Source: DASZMJ01 sp035551935
Lineage (GTDB): Bacteria > Planctomycetota > Planctomycetia > Isosphaerales > Isosphaeraceae
NCBI GenBank assembly: GCA_035551935.1
Contig: DASZMJ010000114.1
Span: forward strand, 1-21,643
Direction of reading: 5' to 3'
DNA length: 21,643 nt
The position numbers and the translations under genes were made by a program. Position 1 is the first letter of the stretch; every line of letters begins with the position of its first letter. Under the pieces are notes generated by a model that ran no database searches, was not told where the DNA came from, and saw only the letters and a program-made list of their open reading frames with translations. Shown in pieces: positions 7,204-14,457 of this stretch.

Positions 7204-10200
7204 CTATTCTCCCAGCGCCTCCCTCCGCAACGCAAACAGCTCCTTCAACTCGGCGGTGGAGAGCTTGGTGAGCCAGTCCTCGCCGCTGCCGACGACCATG
7301 CCGGCGACGGCCTTCTTGTTCTCGATCATGTCGTCGATCTTCTCTTCGAGGGTGCCGACGCAGACGAACTTGTGGACCTGGACGGACTTGGACTGGCCGA
7401 TCCGGAAGGCGCGGTCGGTGGCCTGGTTCTCGACGGCGGGGTTCCACCAGCGATCGAAGTGGAAGACGTGGTTGGCGGCCGTCAGGTTCAACCCGGTGCC
7501 GCCGGCCTTGACCGTCAGCAGGAAGATGCGCGGGCCGTCGCCGTTGCCCTTCTGGAAGGACTCGACCATCGTGTCGCGCTTCGACTTGGGGACGCCGCCG
7601 TGGAGGAAGGGGACGGCGCGGCCGAAGGTCTCCTGGAGGTGGCGCTGGAGGAGCAGGCCCATCTCGGAGAACTGCGAGAAGACCAGCGCCTTGTCGCCGG
7701 CCGAGAGCGCCTCCTCGAGCATCTCCGTCAGCCGCGCCAGCTTGCCCGAGCGGCCGGGGATCGGCGAGTTGTCGCCGAGGAAGTGGGCCGGGTGGTTGCA
7801 GACCTGCTTTAACTTGGAAAGTGTTGCTAAGACCAATCCCTTGCGCTGGATGCCCTCGGCCTCCTCGAGCTCCCTGGCGGTCTCGTCGACGACGGCCTCG
7901 TAGAGCGAGACCTGCTCCTTGGTGAGGGTGCAGAAGACCTTCATCTCGAGCTTGTCGGGGAGGTCGGCGATGATGGATTTGTCCGTCTTGAGGCGGCGGA
8001 GGATGAACGGGGCGGTGAGGCGCTGGAGGCGTCGGGCGGCGTCGGGGTCGCGGTTGACCTGGATCGGCACGTGGAACGACCGCTTGAACTCGGCCTGGCT
8101 GCCGAGGAGGCCGGGGTTGAGGAACTCCATGATCGACCAGAGGTCGCCGACGTGGTTCTCGACCGGCGTGCCCGTCAGGGCGACTCGGTAATCGGCCTTC
8201 AACGCCCGCGCGGATTGGGCCTGCTTGGTCTGCGGGTTCTTGATGTTCTGGGCCTCGTCGAGGATCACGCCGTCCCAGGGGATCGCCTTGAGCGCGTCGA
8301 AGTCGCGGTGCAGGAGGGCGAAGCTGGAAAGGACCAACGCATGCGTCTTCGCCTGTTTCTTGAACTCGGCCCCCCTGGCGCGGCCGAGGCCGTGGTGGAC
8401 CATCACCGGCAATTCGGGGGTGAACCGCGCGGCCTCTTTTTGCCAGTTGCCGACGACCGACATCGGGCAGATCAGGAGCGTCGGCCGCCGCGACCGGGGG
8501 GCGGTGGCTTCCCAGTCGTGCTGGAGCAGGGTGAGGGTCTGGACGGTCTTGCCCAGGCCCATGTCGTCGGCGAGGCAGGCGCCGAAGCCCCAGCGCCGGA
8601 GGAAGCCGAGCCACGAGTAGCCGCGACCTTGATACGGCCGCAAGCTGCCCCGGAAGCCCTCGGGGACGGTGAGGGCCTCGAACCCCGCGCCGCCCTGGAG
8701 TTGGGCCAGCAACTCGCCGATCCAGCCCTCCGCCCGCACCCCCTCGAAGGCCAGGCCGCCGGGCGGCTTCGCGTCGACGGCGCCGAGGGCCATGTGGACG
8801 ACCCGGCGGGCCGCGATCGACTCGTCCCCCTTCGTCTTCCAGAAGTCGAGCGCCGCCTGGATCTCCTCGGCGCTGAGCTGGACCCACTGGCCGCGGACCT
8901 TCACCAGCGGCGTCTTCAGCTTGGCCAGCGCGCGCAGCTCGCGGAGGGTGAGCGTCTGGTCGCCGAGCGCGATTTCCCATCGGAATCTTAACAATTGATC
9001 GAGCGAGAGGCCGCTCTTGCTCGTCAGCTTGGGGGCCTTGACGACGGCCCGGGCGGCGAGGCGGAGCTTGGTCCCCTTGCGGGACCACCACGCCGGCAGG
9101 AGGACGCCGAAGCCGGCCTGCTCGAGGAGCCAGGCGCGTCGGTCGAGGAACTCGAAGGCGCCGGGGTTGTCGAGGTCGTAGCCGCCGGGGGCGGCGGCCT
9201 TCAGGCTCGCCTCGATCCGGGGGCAGAGGCCGGCGGCCTGGCCGAGGGTGGCCAGGAGGTACTCGCGGGGGCGGAAGCCGCCCCGGCCGAGGATCGCCGC
9301 CCTCGGCCCGCGCGGGGCCCAGGCGTCCTCGGCGGGCACGAGCAGGCTCGGCTCGTCGGCGGCCTGGAGCAGGTAGCGGACGTGCCAGGGGTCGGCGTCG
9401 GCCTCGGGCTCCTCCAGGCGGAAGCAGAGCCGGAACGGCGCCGCCGCGGCGACGGCGATCGGCCGCCGCCAGTCGCGGACCTGGCCCGACAGCCGCTCGA
9501 GCTCGGCCGGGTCGCCCCCCAGGACGCCGTCGGCCGACCGCAACGCGTGGAGCCAGCGGTCGTGGACGCTATCGAACGACTTCGGCTTGCGCGTGGAATC
9601 GTCGGTGGCGACCGTCGACCGGACGAGCTGGTCGACCATCACGGCGAGGAAGGCGTCGAGGGCGGTGACGGCGGGGATGGTCGGGGGTGTCGACGGGTCG
9701 CGGCCGAGGGCGCGGCAGGCGTGGGGCATGGCCTTGGCGAGCAGGGCCCGCGCGGCGGCGTCGGGCCCGACGACCACCGGTTGCCAGGCCGCCCGGAGCC
9801 GGTCGCCGACCCGCTCGATCCCCGGCAGGAACTGCTGCCGGGCCACCAGCGCCCCGGCGAACCGCAGGGCCCCGGCCCAGTATTCCAGGGCCTTCCCCAC
9901 GACCACCCCCGGCGCCAGGGTCGGGCCGGCCAGGGCGGCGGCGAGCAGGTCGAGGGCCCGCGCCGGATCGAGGGGGACGGCCGACACGCCCCAGGGGCTC
10001 GGCGCGAAGGTGGCGCCGTTGGAGGGCCCCTCGGCGACGATCGGGCTCGACGCCAGCGGTCGCCCCGCCGCCGTCGGCAGCCAGGCAATCCACGGGTCGA
10101 CATCTTTCGGCTTGAACGCGAGTCCCGGCACGACGCCCAGGGCCTCGACCAGCCGGGCCGGGCCGGGGTCGAACGGCGAGTCCGGGGCCGCCGCCGGCCG

Positions 10201-10311
10201 CCCGATGGCCCGCCGGCCGCGCGGGGCCGGCACGCCGGCCGCGTCGCCCGGCGGCGACTCGCCCCAGGCGACGGGCCGACCCGATTCGAACGACATATGT
10301 AAAACAATCAT
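7204..10311 (-). CDS. SNF2-family DEAD/DEAH-box helicase
   Basis: A 1035-aa Swi2/Snf2 ATPase. The N-terminal half is variable, and at about residues 400-530 it contains the SNF2-associated region (GFGVLLPAWWSRKG...LRFRWEIALGDQ...WVQLSAEEI). The ATPase core follows: Walker A DDMGLGKT (K588), Walker B DEAQ (685-688), motif III ALTGTPVEN, and motif VI QATDRAFRIGQ (963-973). These enzymes translocate on double-stranded DNA and remodel protein-DNA complexes; bacterial relatives such as HepA/RapA act on RNA polymerase. The start MIVLH at 10311 matches the usual family beginning and has GAAGGA 9 bases upstream; M6 at 10296 is an alternative. That Shine-Dalgarno sits in an inverted repeat (10322-10402). 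A SWIM protein encoded downstream on the same strand is the classical partner. Confidence 0.93.
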   Translation of the reverse strand: MIVLHMSFESGRPVAWGESPPGDAAGVPAPRGRRAIGRPAAAPDSPFDPGPARLVEALGVVPGLAFKPKDVDPWIAWLPTAAGRPLASSPIVAEGPSNGATFAPSPWGVSAVPLDPARALDLLAAALAGPTLAPGVVVGKALEYWAGALRFAGALVARQQFLPGIERVGDRLRAAWQPVVVGPDAAARALLAKAMPHACRALGRDPSTPPTIPAVTALDAFLAVMVDQLVRSTVATDDSTRKPKSFDSVHDRWLHALRSADGVLGGDPAELERLSGQVRDWRRPIAVAAAAPFRLCFRLEEPEADADPWHVRYLLQAADEPSLLVPAEDAWAPRGPRAAILGRGGFRPREYLLATLGQAAGLCPRIEASLKAAAPGGYDLDNPGAFEFLDRRAWLLEQAGFGVLLPAWWSRKGTKLRLAARAVVKAPKLTSKSGLSLDQLLRFRWEIALGDQTLTLRELRALAKLKTPLVKVRGQWVQLSAEEIQAALDFWKTKGDESIAARRVVHMALGAVDAKPPGGLAFEGVRAEGWIGELLAQLQGGAGFEALTVPEGFRGSLRPYQGRGYSWLGFLRRWGFGACLADDMGLGKTVQTLTLLQHDWEATAPRSRRPTLLICPMSVVGNWQKEAARFTPELPVMVHHGLGRARGAEFKKQAKTHALVLSSFALLHRDFDALKAIPWDGVILDEAQNIKNPQTKQAQSARALKADYRVALTGTPVENHVGDLWSIMEFLNPGLLGSQAEFKRSFHVPIQVNRDPDAARRLQRLTAPFILRRLKTDKSIIADLPDKLEMKVFCTLTKEQVSLYEAVVDETARELEEAEGIQRKGLVLATLSKLKQVCNHPAHFLGDNSPIPGRSGKLARLTEMLEEALSAGDKALVFSQFSEMGLLLQRHLQETFGRAVPFLHGGVPKSKRDTMVESFQKGNGDGPRIFLLTVKAGGTGLNLTAANHVFHFDRWWNPAVENQATDRAFRIGQSKSVQVHKFVCVGTLEEKIDDMIENKKAVAGMVVGSGEDWLTKLSTAELKELFALRREALGE

Positions 10312-10320
10312 AGACGATGA

Positions 10321-10402
10321 TCCTTCCCGGCCGGGCCGGCGTGGCCGAAACGCGGGCCGCCCCGCCCGACGATTTCAGCACGACGACGGCCGGCCGGGAA
10401 GG
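10321..10402 (-). promoter_or_regulatory. inverted repeat that may sequester the helicase Shine-Dalgarno
   Basis: On the minus strand CCTTCCCGGCCGG (10402-10390) is a perfect complement of CCGGCCGGGAAGG (10334-10322). The 3' arm contains most of the helicase Shine-Dalgarno GAAGGA (10326-10321). The intervening loop is 55 bases. In the mRNA this could hide the ribosome site, or weakly terminate transcription coming from the stress-protein genes. Confidence 0.5.
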
Positions 10403-10420
10403 GGCCGGGGCCGGGCCCGT

Positions 10421-10918
10421 TCAGGTCGCGGCCGTGGCGACCGGCTCGGGCCGGGCCTCGCCCTCGCCCTGGGCCGGGGCCGGGGTCGCCGACCGGATCG
10501 GGGCGCGGACGACCAGGACGGGGCAGGGGGACCCGCGCATCACCATCTCGGCGACGCTTCCCAGGAGCAGCCGGCCGAGCATCCGCCGGCCGTGCGAGCC
10601 CATGACGATCAGGTCGCACTCCTTCTCCTCGGCCATCCGCAGGACCTCGGCCGCCGCGTCCCCCTCGCGGAGGTGCCGCTCGACGCGGCCCCGCAGCTCG
10701 GCCGGCTCGACCTTCGCCAGCGCCTCGTCGAGCGCCTCGCGGTAGTACCGCGGGTCGACCGGCACGGCGAGCGTCCCGCCGACGATCGGCGGCGGCGCGA
10801 CGTGGAGCAGGACCAGCCGCGCCTCGTAGTCCCTCGCCAGGGCGCAGGCCATCCGCAGGGCGTGCTCCGACGACTCCGAGAAGTCCGTCGGGACCAGGAT
10901 CGTCTTGATGGGCAACAT
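10421..10918 (-). CDS. universal stress protein (UspA family), copy 1
   Basis: A 165-aa single-domain Usp protein starting at ATG 10918, with GAGGGAGG about 7 bases upstream. It has the N-terminal KTILVPTDFSESSEHAL strand-loop and the ATP-binding signature G-2x-G-9x-G-S in GSHGRRMLGRLLLGS. The final strand CPVLVVRAP is followed by a short Ala/Pro/Glu-rich tail. UspA proteins with this signature bind ATP and accumulate under stress, including in the cytoplasm of starved or hypoxic cells. A second usp gene lies 71 bases upstream on the same strand, and the helicase gene 109 bases downstream. The pair probably arose by duplication, although the central parts differ clearly. Confidence 0.93.
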   Translation of the reverse strand: MLPIKTILVPTDFSESSEHALRMACALARDYEARLVLLHVAPPPIVGGTLAVPVDPRYYREALDEALAKVEPAELRGRVERHLREGDAAAEVLRMAEEKECDLIVMGSHGRRMLGRLLLGSVAEMVMRGSPCPVLVVRAPIRSATPAPAQGEGEARPEPVATAAT

Positions 10919-10989
10919 GGCTCGGCCTCCCTCGATCGATCGAGTTGTGTGGTTCGGAAAGGAGGAAAATATGCCGCTGAGACTTCGCG

Positions 10990-11493
10990 TCAGGCGATCG
11001 ACGCGGCCACGGTGTTCGCCGGCGCGGGGGCGGCGGCGCCGGCGGGGGACTTGACGACGAGGACGGGGCAGGGGGCATGGCGCAACACCGCCTCGGCGAC
11101 GCTGCCCAGGAGCAGGCGGTCGAGGCCGGTCCGGCCGTGCGAGCCCACGACGATCAGGTCGCAGCCCAGGCCCTTGGCCTGGCGCACGGCCTCCTCGGCC
11201 GGCTCCCCCTCGCGGAGCCGGTACTCGACCTCGACGGTCGCCGACGTCGGGTAGAGCTCGCGGAGCCGCTCCTCGATCGCCTGGAGGTGCGCCGGCGCCG
11301 CCGCGGGCAACTCGGTCAGGAGGCCGGACTCGTCGAGCAGGACCGCCTGCTCGGCGACGTGGACCTCGTCGATGACGTGCAGCACCACCAGGCGGGTGCG
11401 GGTGTTGCTCGCCAGCGCGCGGGCCATCTCGAAGGCCCAGCGGGAACGCTCGGAGAAGTCGACGGGGACGAGGACGCTCTGGAAGGTCAACAT
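10990..11493 (-). CDS. universal stress protein (UspA family), copy 2
   Basis: A 167-aa Usp protein. ATG 11493 is chosen because the product then begins MLTFQSVLVPVDFSERS, aligned with the other copy, and GGAG lies 9 bases upstream. The frame is open to an ATG at 11544, which would add 17 unrelated residues. The ATP-binding signature is intact (GSHGRTGLDRLLLGS), and the C-terminus ends with an Ala/Pro tail after CPVLVVKSP. It is the first gene downstream of the promoter and terminator-like leader at 11596-11704, so its expression may be set by read-through of that terminator. Confidence 0.93.
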   Translation of the reverse strand: MLTFQSVLVPVDFSERSRWAFEMARALASNTRTRLVVLHVIDEVHVAEQAVLLDESGLLTELPAAAPAHLQAIEERLRELYPTSATVEVEYRLREGEPAEEAVRQAKGLGCDLIVVGSHGRTGLDRLLLGSVAEAVLRHAPCPVLVVKSPAGAAAPAPANTVAASIA

Positions 11494-11595
11494 GGCGAGG
11501 CGCTCCGTGTTCGATTGCCGGGTTCGGGCCGGCCACGGGGCCATCGCATCGGACGAGTTCTACCCGCCCGCCCGGTCGTCGGGGGATGGGGGCGT

Positions 11596-11632
11596 AAAAA
11601 AACCCCACCCATGCGATGGACCGCACGTGGGG
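11596..11632 (-). terminator. intrinsic terminator with seven-T tract
   Basis: On the minus strand CCCCAC (11632-11627) pairs with GTGGGG (11608-11603), with an inner CCAT/ATGG stem in the loop. TTTTTTT (11602-11596) follows directly. This is the clearest rho-independent terminator in the window. It lies upstream of, not after, an annotated gene on its strand. Confidence 0.8.
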
Positions 11633-11668
11633 CCGTCTTAGCCAGGCGTGTCGCCCGTCGAGAGCGAC
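11596..11668 (-). ncRNA. putative small RNA or attenuated leader, about 73 nt
   Basis: A strong promoter (11675-11704) predicts a start near 11668. The transcript would hold a hairpin with 7-bp arms GTGTCGC/GCGACAC (11670-11664 and 11654-11648; the first base or two of the 5' arm may precede the start). A canonical intrinsic terminator ending in seven U (11602-11596) follows. No open reading frame of useful size fits. It matches no RNA family I know; it lacks the SRP GGAAGG tetraloop region and tRNA features. It could be a free sRNA or a leader controlling usp copy 2, which starts 103 bases past the terminator. Confidence 0.5.
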
Positions 11669-11674
11669 ACGTGC

Positions 11675-11704
11675 ATCATACGAAGAGATCCCGAGCGAAG
11701 TCAA
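11675..11704 (-). promoter_or_regulatory. near-consensus sigma70-type promoter
   Basis: On the minus strand TTGACT (11704-11699) is followed after 18 bases by TATGAT (11680-11675). Each hexamer is 5/6 to consensus, which stands out in such GC-rich DNA. It directs transcription towards the terminator at 11596 and the usp genes. Confidence 0.65.
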
Positions 11705-11720
11705 GCCTCGCGTGGCGGAT

Positions 11721-11748
11721 ATCGACGGGCGGCCGGACCCGTTAGACT
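11721..11748 (+). promoter_or_regulatory. weak promoter candidate for the gene at 11801
   Basis: TCGACG (11721-11726) and TAGACT (11743-11748) are spaced by 16 bases, diverging from the strong promoter at 11675-11704. Both hexamers are poor matches. It is listed because the CCGTTAG context resembles the GGGTTAG seen before the genes at 361 and 14458. Confidence 0.25.
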
Positions 11749-11800
11749 GGGCGCGGACGGGGCCGACCCCCGCCCGTGGCCCAAACCGAGGAGAATCGTC

Positions 11801-12457
11801 ATGCGACTCCGCGCCCGCGCCCTGGCCCCCTGGCTCCCCGCGACCCTCGCCCTGGCACTGGCCCTCCTGCTCCCCTTCGGCGCCAGCACCCGAGCCCAGA
11901 AGCCCGCCGCCGAGGCCCCCAAGGCCGACCGCGACGACGACGAGGTCGGCGCCCCCACCGTCCTCGACCGCGTCCGCGACGAGATCGAGCTGCTCCAGGT
12001 CCAGCTCGACATCAAGAAGGCCCATACGAATGTCACCGAGGTCCGGCTGCAACAGGCCAGGAAGATGCTCCAGGTCCAGGAACGCCTGGTCCAGACCGGG
12101 ACCGCGGGCGCGGACAAGCTCCGGCAGGCCCAGGCCGACGTGGCCGTCCTCGAGGCCCAGTACGCCGCCGAGCAGGCCGAGCTGAAGGAGCCGGAGGTCC
12201 GCCTCAAGCACGCCCGCCAGCACCTCGCCGCGCTCCAGCAGCACCCCGAGCTGACCCGTCCCATGGGGATGATGGGCATGATGCGGCCCGGCATGATGGC
12301 CGGCGCCGGCGGCGGCCCGATGATGGGCGGCGCCGGCATGATGGGCGGGCCCGGCGGCGGCGAGATGATCCGCGTCCTCGACAAGAAGGTCGACCGGCTC
12401 ATCGACGCCGTCGAGGAGCTGCGCAACGAGGTCGGGTCGCTCAAGAAAGAGAAATGA
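11801..12457 (+). CDS. secreted coiled-coil protein with Met/Gly-rich segment
   Basis: A 218-aa protein. ATG 11801 is chosen for its GAGGAGA Shine-Dalgarno (7 bases upstream) and because it starts a proper signal peptide (basic residues, then LPATLALALALLLPFGA, cleavage near TRAQ). The mature protein is a long heptad-patterned helix pair (about residues 55-140, VRDEIELLQVQLDIKK... to ...LKHARQHLAALQQ). A low-complexity segment with repeated GMM and MMGG follows (about 150-190), then a C-terminal helix VLDKKVDRLIDAVEELRNEVGSLKKEK. The helical hairpin recalls membrane-fusion or TolC-like coiled coils, but no lipoyl or barrel domain is present. Met-rich segments bind copper in some exported proteins; that role is speculation here. 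Confidence 0.82.
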   Translation: MRLRARALAPWLPATLALALALLLPFGASTRAQKPAAEAPKADRDDDEVGAPTVLDRVRDEIELLQVQLDIKKAHTNVTEVRLQQARKMLQVQERLVQTGTAGADKLRQAQADVAVLEAQYAAEQAELKEPEVRLKHARQHLAALQQHPELTRPMGMMGMMRPGMMAGAGGGPMMGGAGMMGGPGGGEMIRVLDKKVDRLIDAVEELRNEVGSLKKEK

Positions 12458-12493
12458 TGAATAATACAAAGATAACATGATAAATGACAGATG

Positions 12494-12544
12494 AAAGTAA
12501 AACGACGGGAGGACCCGGCCGTGGCCGCCGGGTCCTCCCGTCGT
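12494..12544 (-). terminator. strong terminator hairpin between convergent genes
   Basis: A perfect 18-bp inverted repeat (12502-12519 and 12527-12544) with a 7-base loop. On the minus strand it is followed by TTTTACTTT (12502-12494), which fits an intrinsic terminator for the protease gene that stops at 12568. On the plus strand no T-run follows, but the stem may also block read-through from the gene ending at 12457. The bases 12455-12501 just left of it are unusually AT-rich. Confidence 0.75.
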
Positions 12545-12567
12545 CGGTTCGTCGGATCAAGGGATCG

Positions 12568-14115
12568 TTACTTCGACTTGGGCCGCGCCAGCGGCTGCCA
12601 GGAGCCGACGGGGGCGCCGGGCTTGCGGACGAAGAGGCTGAACTCGTCGCGCTTGGCGACCAGGCCCTCGAGGTCCTTGACGCCCTTGACGTCGTGGTAC
12701 TTCGTGTCGGCCAGGACTCGGGTGATCAGGTCGCCCACGGCCAGGCCGGCGTCCTGGGCGGCGCCCTCGTCCTTGACGGCGGCGACGATCAGGCCCTTGG
12801 CGTCCGTCGGGTGGCCGTACTTCTCGGCCAGCTCGGGCGTGACCGGCTCGACGCTGAAGCCGAGTCCGGCGACGTCGGTCGCGCCCGGGCCCTCATCCTG
12901 CCGGGGCCGGGGGACGCGGCGGCTGCGGCCCTGGAAGCCCTTGTCGACCTCGTCGGCCGACGCCAGCACGACCCGCGCCGTCTTCTCGTGGCCCTCGCGG
13001 ATGAAGTTCAGGTTGAACGCCTTGCCGACGTCGCTGGTGGCCACCTGCACGCGGAGGCTTTCGTGGCTGGTCACCGGGGTGTCGTCGAACCGGGTGATGA
13101 CGTCGCCTTCCTTCAGGCCGGCCTTGTCGGCCGGGCTGTCGGGCACGACGCCGTTGACGAGCACGCCCTTGGTCTTCGGGTCGAGGCCGAGCTGCCGCGA
13201 CAGCGCCGGCGAGAGGGCCTGGAGCACGGTGCCGAGCCGGGCGTGCGTGACCTTGCCGTCGCGGATCAGGCGGTCAGCCAGCCGCGAGGCCAGGTCGATC
13301 GGGATCGCGAAGCCGACGCCCGCGTTGGAGCGGCTGGCGGTGGCGATCGCCGAGTTGATGCCGACGACGCGGCCGTCGAGGTCGACCAGCGGCCCGCCGG
13401 AGTTGCCGGGGTTGATCGCCGCGTCGGTCTGGATGAACGACTCGTACTCGTTGATGTCGACATTGTCGCGGCCGGTGGCCGAGACGATGCCCGAGGTGAC
13501 CGTCTGGCTCAGGCCGAACGGCGAGCCGAAGGCCAGCACCCACTCGCCGACCCGGAGCTTGCGGCTCTGGCCGATCTTGGCCGGGCGGTAGCCGGCCTGG
13601 TCGACCTGGATGACCGCCACGTCGGTCTCGGGGTCGGCGCCGACGACCTTGGCGACGGCCTTCTCGCCGTCGTGGAAGGTCACGACGATCTTCTTGGCGT
13701 CGGCGACGACGTGGTTATTGGTGAGGATGTGCCCCTTGCCGTCATAGACGAAGCCCGAGCCGGTCCCGTGCTCGACGAACTGCTCGCGCTGGAAGTCGGG
13801 CTCCTCGTAGTGCTTCTTGAGCAGGTCCTCCAGCTCCTTGGGGGGCATCGGGAACGGCTGCGACTGGCCGGGGGCCCGGCGGCCCGGGGTCAGCCGCAGC
13901 GCGGGGCCGGCCTTGCGCTCGATGCTGATCTGGACGACCGACGGCTTGACGAAATCGGCGACCGCGCCGAAGGCCTCCGACAGCGCCTTGGCCGTCTTCT
14001 GCCCCTCGGCGGGGATCTCCTGCGCGGCCGGGACCGGCCGGGTCAGCCCGCGCGAGCCGACCATCGCGGCCGTCGAGACCGCCAGGGCTACCCATGCGAC
14101 TGCATTGCGTTTCAT
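12568..14115 (-). CDS. HtrA/DegP-family serine protease with two PDZ domains
   Basis: A 515-aa periplasmic protease and chaperone. ATG 14115 is chosen because it begins a signal-type N-terminus (MKRNAVAWVALAVSTAAMVG) and has GGAGAG about 9 bases upstream; the frame stays open far upstream but encodes repeat-derived nonsense. The trypsin-like domain has the catalytic triad H135 (TNNHVVADA), D165 (ETDVAVIQV) and S239 (NPGNSGGPLV). PDZ1 covers roughly residues 290-385 (GVLVNGVVPDSPADKAGLKEGDVI). PDZ2 covers roughly 410-505 (GLIVAAVKDEGAAQDAGLAVGDLI). DegP-type enzymes degrade or refold damaged envelope proteins. The gene ends at a strong terminator and diverges from the lipoprotein gene at 14458. 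Confidence 0.94.
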   Translation of the reverse strand: MKRNAVAWVALAVSTAAMVGSRGLTRPVPAAQEIPAEGQKTAKALSEAFGAVADFVKPSVVQISIERKAGPALRLTPGRRAPGQSQPFPMPPKELEDLLKKHYEEPDFQREQFVEHGTGSGFVYDGKGHILTNNHVVADAKKIVVTFHDGEKAVAKVVGADPETDVAVIQVDQAGYRPAKIGQSRKLRVGEWVLAFGSPFGLSQTVTSGIVSATGRDNVDINEYESFIQTDAAINPGNSGGPLVDLDGRVVGINSAIATASRSNAGVGFAIPIDLASRLADRLIRDGKVTHARLGTVLQALSPALSRQLGLDPKTKGVLVNGVVPDSPADKAGLKEGDVITRFDDTPVTSHESLRVQVATSDVGKAFNLNFIREGHEKTARVVLASADEVDKGFQGRSRRVPRPRQDEGPGATDVAGLGFSVEPVTPELAEKYGHPTDAKGLIVAAVKDEGAAQDAGLAVGDLITRVLADTKYHDVKGVKDLEGLVAKRDEFSLFVRKPGAPVGSWQPLARPKSK

Positions 14116-14457
14116 CGCGATCCGCTCTCCTACCTCGAAACGAATTCGTGGATGTCGTCCGAAAACCGCGGGGAGGGCCTCCGTCGTCGACCTCCCCGGA
14201 CCGCATACCTCCTTGTTACGACCGCCGGCCCCCGAAGGTTGGGTCCCGGCCCGGACCGTCCCGCGAATGCCGGGCCCGCGGCGCCGGCGCGGGGCGGCCC
14301 TCCTTATGACTTCGGCGACAATCGCCCCGTCATTTGACCCCCACGACCCTCCCGGCCGCCCTTGACCTTGACCGGCGCGGGGGGCTGGGTTAGTTTGCCC
14401 GCGCGCCGGCCCGAGGATCGGGGCCGGGCCGCGGCCGAGCCAACGGAGGGCGAGACG
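14116..14457. other. divergent intergenic region, protease / DUF3568 lipoprotein
   Basis: A 342-base gap between divergent genes. The right side holds a TTGACC...TAGTTT promoter candidate and the GGAGGG ribosome site for 14458. On the left (minus strand), AAGGAGGT at 14214-14207 abuts an ATG at 14206 with no spacing, so it is unlikely to start a real gene. I found no clear promoter for the protease and no RNA structure. Confidence 0.5.
14368..14396 (+). promoter_or_regulatory. putative sigma70-like promoter for the DUF3568 gene
   Basis: TTGACC (14368-14373, with another TTGACC directly before it at 14362-14367) is followed after 17 bases by TAGTTT (14391-14396). The arrangement closely resembles 242-271. 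It predicts a leader of about 55 nt. Confidence 0.4.

Noticed and set aside
7171..10302. Several plus-strand open frames (200-435 codons) over the helicase gene
   Set aside because: All lie antisense to the SNF2 motifs and have shadow-type composition.
11590..11710. tRNA or SRP RNA interpretation of the small transcript
   Set aside because: No T-loop GTTCRA, no CCA-like acceptor arrangement, and no SRP GGAAGG/GCAGCC core.
14207..14220. AAGGAGGT next to an ATG on the minus strand upstream of the protease
   Set aside because: There is no spacer between the ribosome site and ATG 14206, and the frame that follows is out of register with the protease and has no features.
12484..14337. Plus-strand open frame of 617 codons over the protease gene
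   Set aside because: Antisense to an HtrA gene with an intact catalytic triad; it has no recognisable protein features.
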